Source of the DNA: Fen-1258 sp947085815
Lineage (GTDB): Bacteria > Bacteroidota > Ignavibacteria > Ignavibacteriales > Melioribacteraceae
Assembly (NCBI GenBank): GCA_947085815.1
Contig: CAMTXU010000032.1
Coordinates: 1 to 64,000 of the forward strand
DNA: 64,000 nucleotides
Reading direction: 5' to 3'
In this document: in pieces, positions 36,045-44,730 of the stretch
Layout: each line of letters begins with the position of its first letter
Numbering within the stretch: the first letter of the stretch is position 1
Position numbers and translations under genes: made by a program
Notes under the pieces: model-generated
Databases searched by the model: none
Told to the model about the DNA's origin: nothing
The model's input: the letters and a program-made list of their open reading frames with translations, nothing else

Positions 36045-38306
36045 TTACAATTTCCTCGCAATCACAACCGGTGTTTTAATAACCTCAACATATCCCGAAC
36101 CTTCCGCTACGGTTTCGATCAATAAAATGTAAATTCCAATGCGCAGCGGTTTGCTGCTGTCATCCAATCCATCAAACACAACGGAGTTGTTTGATGAAGA
36201 GGGGCGGTTCTCCGCCAATGTTCTAACTATTCTGCCCTGACTATCAAAAACTTTTATGCGCACCTGTGAAAGAGGTTTTGTTAATTCAAAATTGATCACT
36301 GTAAAATCTTCAAAGCCGTCGCTATCCGGGGAAAACGGATTAGGGCTGATAGTCACTTTTGAATCACGGGACAAATTTTGAGTGAAGATTGAATTTTGTC
36401 TGCCGGGCGATCCACCTTCAGCACTTACGCAGGTATTCCAATTTGAACGGGTGTTAGAATTTAACAGAGGATTTAATCTTTCAAGAGATCTGTTCTTTGT
36501 TGTCACTACGTTTTTGCTATGCCAATCCGGTGAGTAGATGATTGAATCCAATGTGGTTTTTCGGAAATCTTTAAGCACTAGCATTGAACCATCATTTGAT
36601 AAACTTAACGAGGAACTTCCCGCAAATTTGGTTAGCGACTCTGTTTTCAACCATAGGTAGTTTTTATAGATTATGGAATCCGCAGCCAATACAAAATATT
36701 TTCCGGGTGGAATCATTAAGTACGTGTTTGCCAATTTGAATTTGTATGATGTGCCAACATTAATTTGCATTCCTCCCACTTGTATTGAATCAACCGATGT
36801 ATTAAAAAATTCGAGATACTCCGAGTTTCCAGTGGCGGGATCAAACATGATTTCATTAATTACCAATGAACCCGTTGGATATTTTTTCGCATCGACAACA
36901 GAATTACGTAAACCGGGGGTTGAGCGGTTTGGACTAAGCGATAAAGCCCAATTAGTTGAATCGTTTGTTGTCGTTGTTACTGAAATTCTTTCGAGAGAAA
37001 AACCTTTTGAGCTGCCCCATGTTGAATTATATTTCAAGCTATCTATCACCGCACCGCGGAAGTCATAAAGAATCACACCATCTGTTGAGCTAAGAACGCC
37101 AAATTTTGCCTGAAAAAATTTCTTCGGTTGAACATAACTGTACCGGAGTGAATCGTATGCAACAATAGCATACTCGCCGGGAAGTAAACTCACATCTTTA
37201 ACTGTTATTGTTGCTTTGGTGGGAGTGGTTAACAGATCGCTTATCTGCCAATTTTTCAAATTAATTGATCCTGTGGAGGCATTCACAATTTCAATCCATT
37301 CGGTTTCGCCGGTAAGCGGATCGTGCATAACTTCATTGATAAGAACCGCGCTATTTTTTGCGCCGGGAACTATCTCCGCGGCAAGAGAATTGTTTAGTGT
37401 ATCTTCGTCCGCGCTGAAAAGAACCTTGCACATGATGTTCTTTGTCTCATTGAGCTTTAACTTTGATTTCGAAATAATGAATATCGAATCGGACGGAGAA
37501 AGATTAGAGCCTGCCTCTTCTGTAAAGAGATTCCACACATCGTTTGATAGAACTAAAAATTTTACGGAAAAATTACTTGCCGCATTAATTCCGAGGTTGA
37601 TGATTTTTGCTGCAAGATTTATTTCATCACCTATTGACGGGTAAGGTGTTTGTGACGATACTGATTTAACCGAGAGATCATATTTTCTTACTGCAACACT
37701 GTTTATTCTTCCCGGTGTTCCATGAAATTTAGTAGAATTTTTCCAGTTGGGCGCTTCGTTATTTTTAGTGAGTATTATTTTTTCGTCCGAATAACCGGCT
37801 GAGTTGTTAGCTGAATAAGTATAGGTGTCGATAGTAACGTCTGCTGGGTTAATGAGCAGCAGAGTATTGCTGACGGTGTTATTCATTCCGGCAGAGCCAA
37901 AATAATTAGAGCCGGTTTTAAGAATTATCGCATCGGAAGGAATCAGCGTTTTGTACATTCCATTATTATAGTCGTAATTACCCTGCAGTATAACCGCATA
38001 TTTACCGGGACCAAGCAACATCCCGCCAATGAAAGGTACAATACTATTGTTGGATGATGTAGAGTATTTAAACTTATAATTGGTGAGATTGATAGTCTCT
38101 GTTGATGAGGTGTTATAGATTTCAACAAACTCGCCGTTCGTTTCGGAGGGATAAAACATTATTTCACTAAATGTGAGAGCCGATCCGGATTGAGCAAAAA
38201 GATTTGCGGTGTAGAAGAAACAAAGAGGAACTGCAATCAAAATAAACACTTGTGGGAATCCCACATAGTGGTGCATTCGCACATCCCTTCGGGAAAAGAA
38301 TTTCAT
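36045..38306 (-). CDS. Secreted protein with three lamin-tail domains
   Basis: About 753 residues from the ATG at 38306. A signal peptide (VFILIAVPLCFFYTANLFAQ) is followed by lamin-tail-like domains starting TFSEIMFYPSETNGEFVEIY, LINEVMHDPLTGETEWIEI and VINEIMFDPATGNSEYLEFF. Ig-like spacers lie between, and a C-terminal FlgD-like segment (ISPNPFSPDSDGFEDFTVI) ends the chain. These are typical of cell-surface proteins in this phylum; function unknown. The start is uncertain: 38276 is another ATG nearer the signal peptide and a TTG lies at 38339. The 5' end contains a repeat-like palindrome TGTGGGA-A-TCCCACA (38251-38265). Confidence 0.78.
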   Translation of the reverse strand: MKFFSRRDVRMHHYVGFPQVFILIAVPLCFFYTANLFAQSGSALTFSEIMFYPSETNGEFVEIYNTSSTETINLTNYKFKYSTSSNNSIVPFIGGMLLGPGKYAVILQGNYDYNNGMYKTLIPSDAIILKTGSNYFGSAGMNNTVSNTLLLINPADVTIDTYTYSANNSAGYSDEKIILTKNNEAPNWKNSTKFHGTPGRINSVAVRKYDLSVKSVSSQTPYPSIGDEINLAAKIINLGINAASNFSVKFLVLSNDVWNLFTEEAGSNLSPSDSIFIISKSKLKLNETKNIMCKVLFSADEDTLNNSLAAEIVPGAKNSAVLINEVMHDPLTGETEWIEIVNASTGSINLKNWQISDLLTTPTKATITVKDVSLLPGEYAIVAYDSLRYSYVQPKKFFQAKFGVLSSTDGVILYDFRGAVIDSLKYNSTWGSSKGFSLERISVTTTTNDSTNWALSLSPNRSTPGLRNSVVDAKKYPTGSLVINEIMFDPATGNSEYLEFFNTSVDSIQVGGMQINVGTSYKFKLANTYLMIPPGKYFVLAADSIIYKNYLWLKTESLTKFAGSSSLSLSNDGSMLVLKDFRKTTLDSIIYSPDWHSKNVVTTKNRSLERLNPLLNSNTRSNWNTCVSAEGGSPGRQNSIFTQNLSRDSKVTISPNPFSPDSDGFEDFTVINFELTKPLSQVRIKVFDSQGRIVRTLAENRPSSSNNSVVFDGLDDSSKPLRIGIYILLIETVAEGSGYVEVIKTPVVIARKL

Positions 38307-38520
38307 CTTGGTTTGATGCTTATTATAAAAGCCTTTCAAAAAATAGAAAATTCTCTTTCTAAAAGCATCTTAAGAATTGTTGGGCTGCCAATTAATTTTT
38401 ATTTTATCAATTGTCATGTAAATTTATTGGTTTATTAAAAGTTGAGAAAAAACTTTTTGGTGAAAGACTTTTTTCCTTAATTTGCTCTTAATCATTACTC
38501 ACTAAAATCAGAGTTCTTTT

Positions 38521-40908
38521 ATGAAACGATTACTCCTACAGTTAATTCTTACTTTTCTTTTATTTACAACAATAATACTGCCTCAACAGGATCCGGTAAT
38601 TCAAAAAATAGTTGAGATTGGAAAAACGGACAACCAAACAATGGTGCATCAAGATATTCTGTGCAACCGTATAGGAGGCAGAATAACCGGATCAGACGCG
38701 TACCGTGCTGCTTGTATATGGGCTGTGGGTGAATTGAAAAAATGGGGATTGGACGTGAAGCTGGAAGAGGTTGGTGAAGTGCCTGTTAGTTTTAGCCGGG
38801 GGCACTGGTCTGGAAAAATGATCAAACCGACGGAGAGAAGTTTAGAGTTTGTTACCCCTTCATATACAGCCGGTACTAAAGGTGTTCAAAGAGGACCCGC
38901 CGTAATTATGCCAAAGACGGACGCGCAATTCGATTCTGTTAAAAGTAAAATGAAAGGTGCGTGGGTTTTAATAGATGGAGAAAATACCGGCTGGGCGCGA
39001 GACCGCGATTCAGTTGTGTCTCTTACAAAAAAATTAACCGATGCCGGAGCGCTTGGAACAATTCAACTCACAAGAGTTCCTATGCAATGTTTGGATTCAC
39101 GCTGTGTTAACTCGTGGGATAATCTTCCAACTCTTTGCGATATTAAACTTCTCGATACTCAATTCAATGAAATAAAATCTCTCCTCGAAAAAGGTGAAGA
39201 AGTAATTCTTCAATTTGAAATTCGAAATTTCTTTAGACAAGGACCGATTAAATATCAAAATGTTGTTGCTACTATTCCGGGCAAGGAATTTTCCGACGAA
39301 TATGTTGTGCTCGGCGCTCATCTGGATTCATATGATATTGCTACCGGCGCAGTTGATAATGCTTCCGGTGTAAGTCCTATGATGGAAGCTGTTCGAATGT
39401 TGATGAAAGCGGGCGCTAAACCGAAAAGAACAATTATACTTGTCCTCTTCGCTAATGAAGAACGGGGATTAGTCGGTTCTAAATCGTGGGTAAGCAGCAA
39501 CAAAAATATTTTAGAAAAAATTTCGGTGATGATTAATAAGGATTTCGGTACAAATCCAATTGTAGAAATCTCTGTACCAAAAGTTATGTCAAACGATTTC
39601 AAAAAAATAATCGCGACTATTAAGAGCGCAAACTTAAAATATCCGATGGCTTTAACAGAAGGAGCTCCATATAGAAAAGCTGGACGCGGCGGAACCGATA
39701 GTTTTTCTTTCCTGATGGAAGGAATACCGGCGCCTGCGTTAAGATCTCAAGGTCCTCAAGTTTATGGAAAAACCTGGCACACTCCAGCCGATACATATGA
39801 CGAAATTATTCCCGATGCGCAAGAAGATGCCGCAATTAAAATTGCTTTACTCGCATATGAAATCGCAAATCTCGATCATATGCTTCCTCGTGAAGAAGCT
39901 TTCTTGCCGGATGGCATTTATGCCGATCTTAATACTAACAAGGGAAGAATTACACTCTCGCTGGATTACAAAAATGTTCCTATGACGGCGGCTAATTTTG
40001 TTGGACTCGCAGAAGGAACAATTAAAAATAATGCGGTAGAATTGAGCAAGCCATATTTCAACGGAACTAAATGGCACAGAGTTGTTCCGGGACATGTAAT
40101 TCAAGCGGGAATGCCGGTTAATAAAGATACATTAGAAGGACCCGGTTATGAATTCCCTAATGAGATTTACTCCGGGTTAAGTCACAGCAAAGGCGGTATG
40201 TTGGGAATGGCTAATGCTGGTCCGAATACAAACGGAAGTCAGTTTTATATTACTTTGGGAGACCGCTCATATCTTGACGGCAATTACACTTTGTTCGGCT
40301 CGGTGGCAGAAGGTATGGATGTGGTTAACAAAATTGTACAAGGCGATACAATACGAAGTGTGAGCATTACAAGAATCGGAGAAGGCGCGAATAATTTTAA
40401 GGTAACGGATGCCTCATTCAGAAAAATGATTGAGGTTGCCGAGCTCAAAGTTAAAGAAGCCGATGAAAAAAGAATTAAAGATGAACTGAAGATCATAAAT
40501 ACCAACTATGCCAAAACATTAGAAGCAGAGAACGGATTAAGATACATTATTATAAAAGAGGGAACAGGAGATAAACCGGAAAACAGCGCTTCATTAAAGC
40601 TTAAGTACAAAGGGAAGCTCTTACTAACAGGTAAAGATTTTTTTAGTACGAGTTTAGATGGCAAACCCGATGCCGTTGAATATCCGGAAGTATTTGAGTA
40701 CACAATAGGGAAAACAAAAATTAATCCGGGCGTTGATAAGGTAATTGCAGATATGAAAACCGGTGAAGTTCGAATTGTAATTGTACCGTCAGCCATCGCA
40801 TATGGAACGAATGGATTTTATGGTAAATCGATTCCAGGAAAAAAACGGTTTGTAATTTCTCCCAACACAAGTCTGGTTTATGAAATTGAATTATTGGAGA
40901 TGAATTAA
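38521..40908 (+). CDS. Secreted fusion of M28 peptidase, cyclophilin and FKBP-type prolyl isomerases
   Basis: A 795-residue protein with a signal peptide (LLLQLILTFLLFTTIIL). The M28 zinc peptidase domain covers about 20-460, with all ligands visible: HLDSYD, GAVDNASG, FANEERG, NKDFGT and TWHTPADTYD. A protease-associated insert precedes the catalytic part. A cyclophilin domain follows at about 465-630 (NVPMTAANFVGLAEG, FNGTKWHRVVPGHVIQAG, NTNGSQFYITLGD). A divergent FKBP domain ends the chain at about 665-795 (LRYIIIKEGTGDKPENSAS, ending SPNTSLVYEIELLEMN). It may combine peptide turnover and proline isomerisation outside the cytoplasm. The three-part fusion is unusual. Confidence 0.88.
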   Translation: MKRLLLQLILTFLLFTTIILPQQDPVIQKIVEIGKTDNQTMVHQDILCNRIGGRITGSDAYRAACIWAVGELKKWGLDVKLEEVGEVPVSFSRGHWSGKMIKPTERSLEFVTPSYTAGTKGVQRGPAVIMPKTDAQFDSVKSKMKGAWVLIDGENTGWARDRDSVVSLTKKLTDAGALGTIQLTRVPMQCLDSRCVNSWDNLPTLCDIKLLDTQFNEIKSLLEKGEEVILQFEIRNFFRQGPIKYQNVVATIPGKEFSDEYVVLGAHLDSYDIATGAVDNASGVSPMMEAVRMLMKAGAKPKRTIILVLFANEERGLVGSKSWVSSNKNILEKISVMINKDFGTNPIVEISVPKVMSNDFKKIIATIKSANLKYPMALTEGAPYRKAGRGGTDSFSFLMEGIPAPALRSQGPQVYGKTWHTPADTYDEIIPDAQEDAAIKIALLAYEIANLDHMLPREEAFLPDGIYADLNTNKGRITLSLDYKNVPMTAANFVGLAEGTIKNNAVELSKPYFNGTKWHRVVPGHVIQAGMPVNKDTLEGPGYEFPNEIYSGLSHSKGGMLGMANAGPNTNGSQFYITLGDRSYLDGNYTLFGSVAEGMDVVNKIVQGDTIRSVSITRIGEGANNFKVTDASFRKMIEVAELKVKEADEKRIKDELKIINTNYAKTLEAENGLRYIIIKEGTGDKPENSASLKLKYKGKLLLTGKDFFSTSLDGKPDAVEYPEVFEYTIGKTKINPGVDKVIADMKTGEVRIVIVPSAIAYGTNGFYGKSIPGKKRFVISPNTSLVYEIELLEMN

Positions 40909-40980
40909 TTCTTTTCAAAAGTTGTCTTAAATAGGTTCAAGCCATTATTGAACGTTTTAATACTGTTAGGGAGAAATTGA

Positions 40981-41114
40981 TTTAAGGGGACTCTTAAAAA
41001 CTAATTTTTTGTTTCATCCCGATAAATCTGGACAAAGACCGCCAAGTTTTTCTTCTTTGCGAACCTAGCAACTTTGCGAGATAATTCTTTTTGAGTTTTT
41101 GGAGGTACCCTTAA
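40981..41114. repeat. MITE-like element, family C copy 1
   Basis: Imperfect terminal inverted repeats of about 22 bp. The left end TTAAGGGGACTCTTAAAAAC and the right end AGTTTTTGGAGGTACCCTTAA share TTAAGGG, AC and AAAAACT in inverted orientation. The interior has CTTTGCG/CTAGCAA words common in such repeats. A better-preserved relative lies at 50128-50250. It occupies the gap between the M28-PPIase gene and the GNAT gene. Confidence 0.55.
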
Positions 41115-41191
41115 CTTGAAGCAAACTGTTAAGTGCTGTTGACTTTTCTTAAACCATCCGGGAAATCTAACATTTTAATGAAAAGTGAATT

Positions 41192-41698
41192 ATGAAAAAT
41201 ATTATAGAAACAGAACGGTTAACTCTTAGAGAATTTACAACAGCGGACACACAATTTATTATCCAACTTCTTAATAGTCCCGGCTGGCTGGAATTTATTG
41301 GCGACAGAAATGTTAAGACAGAGGAACAAGCAGTTAACTATCTTCTGAACGGACCGGTTAAAAGTTACCGGGAAAATGGATTTGGGTTGTCGTTAGTTGA
41401 GTCTAAAGAAAGCAAAACTCCAATAGGTATGTGCGGATTAATTAAGCGCGATCATCTGGATAATCCGGATATTGGTTTTGCGTTCTTACCGGAATTTACC
41501 GGAAATGGTTTTGCTTATGAAATTGTCAAAGCTACAATGGATTATGCTAAGGATGTTTTAAATATTTCCACCGTCCTGGCAGTTACAGTTCCTGCCAATG
41601 AAAAGTCAATTAAACTTTTGGAAAAGATTGGACTAAAATTTTATGAGACAATTACGTTTCCGGGTGAGACGGAAGAATTAATGTTGTTCAGCAGCTGA
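41192..41698 (+). CDS. GNAT family N-acetyltransferase (RimJ/RimL-like)
   Basis: A 168-residue acetyl-CoA-dependent acyltransferase. The opening ETERLTLREFT, the acetyl-CoA-binding beta-alpha PEFTGNGFAYEIVKATMDYA and the closing NEKSIKLLEKIGLKF match the RimJ/RimL group acting on N-termini or small molecules. The substrate is unknown. It is flanked by a MITE-like element and by a fragment of an FKBP tail, so it looks like an inserted cassette. Confidence 0.85.
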   Translation: MKNIIETERLTLREFTTADTQFIIQLLNSPGWLEFIGDRNVKTEEQAVNYLLNGPVKSYRENGFGLSLVESKESKTPIGMCGLIKRDHLDNPDIGFAFLPEFTGNGFAYEIVKATMDYAKDVLNISTVLAVTVPANEKSIKLLEKIGLKFYETITFPGETEELMLFSS

Positions 41699-41733
41699 AA
41701 TTAAATTTCAAAAAAGAATTTTACTGTCCCGGT

Positions 41734-41808
41734 ATTTCTTTTACCCCCAAAAGGTATGTTATTTCTCCACACACCAGATTAATTTATGAATTGAATTGCT
41801 TCAAATAA
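41734..41808 (+). pseudogene. Displaced FKBP-type C-terminal fragment
   Basis: Frame +1 from 41734 to the TAA at 41806 reads ISFTPKRYVISPHTRLIYELNCFK. This aligns with the C-terminus of the FKBP domain upstream (KKRFVISPNTSLVYEIELL): 10 of the 18 residues from KR onward are identical. No start codon or upstream FKBP domain precedes it. It is therefore a relic of another FKBP 3' end, separated from its probable partner by the GNAT gene. Confidence 0.65.
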
Positions 41809-41877
41809 TTAATTAAAATATGGATGCCAATTAGCGATTAGACCGATTAAGTGTTTTTAAATAAATGGAGAATCAAT

Positions 41878-43101
41878 ATGAAAACTATTTCATTCATTGT
41901 TCTTCTGGCGGTAAGCATAACGTTTATTTCGTGTAACGACAAGCCGAGCGATCCCATAATAGATCCGCCGCGGCAATTAACCGTATTGGAAAAACAGTTA
42001 GTCAATTCTGCGGATAACTTCTCTTTTAAGCTGTTCAAAAAAATTTACGATACTGAACCCGGTGCAAATCTTTTCGTCTCGCCTTTAAGCATTTCTATAG
42101 CGCTGGGCATGACATTGAACGGAGCCGATGGAACTACTTATGATGCGATGAGATCAACACTCGCTTTAGATCCAATTACAAGAGAGCAGGCAAATGAAAC
42201 GTATCAATCGCTTATGGCGCTGCTAAGTTCTATCGACCCAAAAGTTACAATGAACATTGCTAATTCTATCTGGTACAATAAGAATTACACATTCAAAACT
42301 GATTTTATAGAGACTAACAAAAAGTATTTCAACGCGGTTGTTAACGCTATGAACTTCGGCGATCCGGCAACCGTAACCGTAATTAATAATTGGGTTAAGA
42401 CTGCTACAAAAGAGAAGATAGATAAAATTGTAGAACATATTTCCGCACAGACAATTATGTACCTAATTAATGCCGTTTACTTCAAAGGAACTTGGAAGTA
42501 CCGCTTTGATCAGAATAAAACAAAGGATGATTACTTTACCACAGAATCCGGTAAAAGAGTTGCTATAAAAATGATGGAACAAGAAACCGACATTTCCACA
42601 TTCTACAACGAACTTTTTACCGCAGTGGACTTACCTTACGGAAGCAGCGCTTACAGCATGATGTTGTTTCTTCCGAATAGTGGAAAGAGGTTACAAGAAG
42701 TTGTTTCTTATTTAACAAGAGAGAATTTCGATTCGGCTGTTGGCCATCTTTCCAGCGCAAAAAAGAATTTGTTTCTGCCGCGTTTCAAACTCGAATACAA
42801 GATAAAATTGAACGACGTACTAAAAGCCCTGGGAATGGATATTGCCTTTGACCCTGACAAAGCTAATTTCAAAAAACTTTACGATGGAATGGGCAACGCT
42901 TATATCAGCGCTGTAGACCATAAGACGTACGTTGATGTAAATGAAGAAGGCACTGAAGCTGCCGCCGTTACTTCGGTTACAGTTGGTGTTACATCTATTG
43001 GTGGTAACACTATTAGATTTGACCGACCGTTTTTGTTCTTGATTCGTGAGAAAAACAGTGGAGCCATTATTTTTATCGGTTCACTTAATGATCCATTGTG
43101 A
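41878..43101 (+). CDS. Serpin family serine-protease inhibitor, predicted lipoprotein
   Basis: A 407-residue serpin. A lipoprotein signal peptide with lipobox ending C (VSITFISCND) is followed by the serpin fold: NLFVSPLSISIALGMTLNGADG, INAVYFKGTWKY, and the closing FDRPFLFLIREKNSGAIIFIG. The reactive-loop hinge VNEEGTEAAAVTSV has the small residues of an inhibitory serpin. By counting from the hinge, P1 is near the Thr of VGVTSIGG, suggesting an elastase- or subtilisin-like target. ATG at 41878 has GGAG upstream, and the frame extends 9 codons earlier without support. It probably protects the cell surface from proteases. Confidence 0.93.
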   Translation: MKTISFIVLLAVSITFISCNDKPSDPIIDPPRQLTVLEKQLVNSADNFSFKLFKKIYDTEPGANLFVSPLSISIALGMTLNGADGTTYDAMRSTLALDPITREQANETYQSLMALLSSIDPKVTMNIANSIWYNKNYTFKTDFIETNKKYFNAVVNAMNFGDPATVTVINNWVKTATKEKIDKIVEHISAQTIMYLINAVYFKGTWKYRFDQNKTKDDYFTTESGKRVAIKMMEQETDISTFYNELFTAVDLPYGSSAYSMMLFLPNSGKRLQEVVSYLTRENFDSAVGHLSSAKKNLFLPRFKLEYKIKLNDVLKALGMDIAFDPDKANFKKLYDGMGNAYISAVDHKTYVDVNEEGTEAAAVTSVTVGVTSIGGNTIRFDRPFLFLIREKNSGAIIFIGSLNDPL

Positions 43102-43120
43102 AATAAATTTTCGAAAGGAA

Positions 43121-43152
43121 AAATCATTTCGAGCGAAGTCGAGAAATGATTT
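43121..43152. repeat. Palindromic repeat family B (CATTTCGAGCGAAG), copy 2
   Basis: AAATCATTTC and GAAATGATTT are perfect 10-bp arms around GAGCGAAGTCGA. The same core occurs at 34945-34968. It lies right after the serpin gene and may also act as a terminator. Confidence 0.75.
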
Positions 43153-43266
43153 TAGCTGGCTGCTGTCAGCAGTTATTATTTACAGTGCTCATGCAATCTA
43201 TTACCCTATCTAATTATAACTTCCATTGTTATATTGCAGCTAAATTAAACAGAACTCTGCTTTTTT

Positions 43267-44589
43267 ATGAAAGAACCTTTAGTCAGCATTGGCATCCTTA
43301 CAGCAAAGGAAATCCGGTTTGATCTCTACGGCGAATTTTTAATTGAATCATCCGAAAAGAAATTCAGCGGACGGTTCAAAGCAAAACTTGAGAATGGAAG
43401 AATTAATGTCTTTCATGAAAAAAAAGAAATTATCTCCGATAGCGAAATTATTTTCACGCCAAACGATTTGGAGACGGAATCATTTCTTTTACGCGATGTT
43501 GTAATCGGCAAAAATTTTCACTGGGAGAAGAAAGAAAATCAACGGTTCCGCGGAGCGCTGAAATTTATAATTGAAGAAGATGAAATTACAGCGGTGAATA
43601 TTTTACCTCTCGAAGAATATCTTATTAGCGTTATTTCATCGGAGATGAACGCGCGCAGTTCTATAAATCTATTAAAGGCACACGCGATTGTCTCGCGCGG
43701 ATGGCTTCTCTCTCAACTTGAGAAAAAAAACAGCAATCCGGTCAGCGAGATAATTACAGAAGATGAAATAATACGCTGGTACGATAGAGAAGACCACGCT
43801 AATTATGATCTGTGCGCGGATGATCATTGCCAGCGTTATCAGGGAGTAACCAAAATCATAAGCGAAAATGCTTCCGACTCGATTTCTGAAACTCATGGTC
43901 TGGCACTTACATACAATAATAAAATATGCGACACGCGCTATTCAAAATGCTGCGGCGGAATAACGGAATCGTTTGAAAATGTCTGGCAGCCGGAACATCA
44001 TCCTTACCTTTCATCAATAGCGGATTACAAATTTGAACTAGACGGAAGCGAAACCGATTTAACAACAGAAAAAAATTCCGAGCGCTGGATTAAAATTAAT
44101 CCGAACGCGTTTTGTAATACAACCGATAACAAAATACTTTCTCAGGTACTTGTAGATTTTGACCGCACCACGCTCGATTTTTTCCGGTGGAAAGTTGAAT
44201 ACACTCAGGATGAACTCGCCGAATTAATTCATAAAAGAAGCGGAATTGATTTTGGGAAAATTATTGATCTAATTCCGGTCGAGCGCGGAAATTCCGGGCG
44301 TATTATTAAATTAAAAATTGTTGGTACAAATAGAACCGTTACAATCGGCAAGGAACTGGAAATAAGAAGAACACTTTCTCCATCTCACCTTTACAGCTCG
44401 GCTTTCATCGTAATTAAAGAAAATATTATAGATGAGATTCCTCAGAAGTTTATACTTCAAGGCGCGGGCTGGGGGCATGGAGTAGGTCTATGTCAAATAG
44501 GCGCCGCGGTTATGGGAGAGATGGGTTATAGTTTTGATGAAATTCTAGCTCATTATTTCCGCGGAACAAAGATTCAAAAAATTTACTAA
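43267..44589 (+). CDS. SpoIID/LytB domain protein
   Basis: A 440-residue protein with a SpoIID-type domain, which in sporulators trims peptidoglycan glycan chains. Diagnostic parts are LPLEEYLISVISSEMNARSSINLLKAHAIVSRGW, CCGGITESFENVW and the closing GAGWGHGVGLCQIGAAVMGEMGYSFDEILAHYF. No clear signal peptide is visible at the start, unlike many relatives. In this non-sporulating lineage it may act in cell-wall or amidase-enhancer functions. It lies between two palindromic repeats. Confidence 0.88.
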   Translation: MKEPLVSIGILTAKEIRFDLYGEFLIESSEKKFSGRFKAKLENGRINVFHEKKEIISDSEIIFTPNDLETESFLLRDVVIGKNFHWEKKENQRFRGALKFIIEEDEITAVNILPLEEYLISVISSEMNARSSINLLKAHAIVSRGWLLSQLEKKNSNPVSEIITEDEIIRWYDREDHANYDLCADDHCQRYQGVTKIISENASDSISETHGLALTYNNKICDTRYSKCCGGITESFENVWQPEHHPYLSSIADYKFELDGSETDLTTEKNSERWIKINPNAFCNTTDNKILSQVLVDFDRTTLDFFRWKVEYTQDELAELIHKRSGIDFGKIIDLIPVERGNSGRIIKLKIVGTNRTVTIGKELEIRRTLSPSHLYSSAFIVIKENIIDEIPQKFILQGAGWGHGVGLCQIGAAVMGEMGYSFDEILAHYFRGTKIQKIY

Positions 44590-44593
44590 CAAA

Positions 44594-44688
44594 TGTCATT
44601 CTGATCGGAACGAAGTGAAGAGAAGAATCGCATCCTCTAAAGATAAATTTTTTAGATTCTTCTCCCGATAAATCGGAATCAGAATGAC
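44594..44688. repeat. Palindromic intergenic element, family A copy 2
   Basis: GTCATTCTGA (44595-44604) and TCAGAATGAC (44679-44688) are perfect arms. GAAGAATCG and GATTCTTC and a degenerate CCCGATAAATCGG hairpin lie inside. It is a shorter and less regular relative of the copy at 29763-29877, placed in the gap between the SpoIID and BatA-like genes. Confidence 0.8.
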
Positions 44689-44730
44689 TCGGAAATATTT
44701 AATTGACTAATATCACCAGCAAGAGTTATA

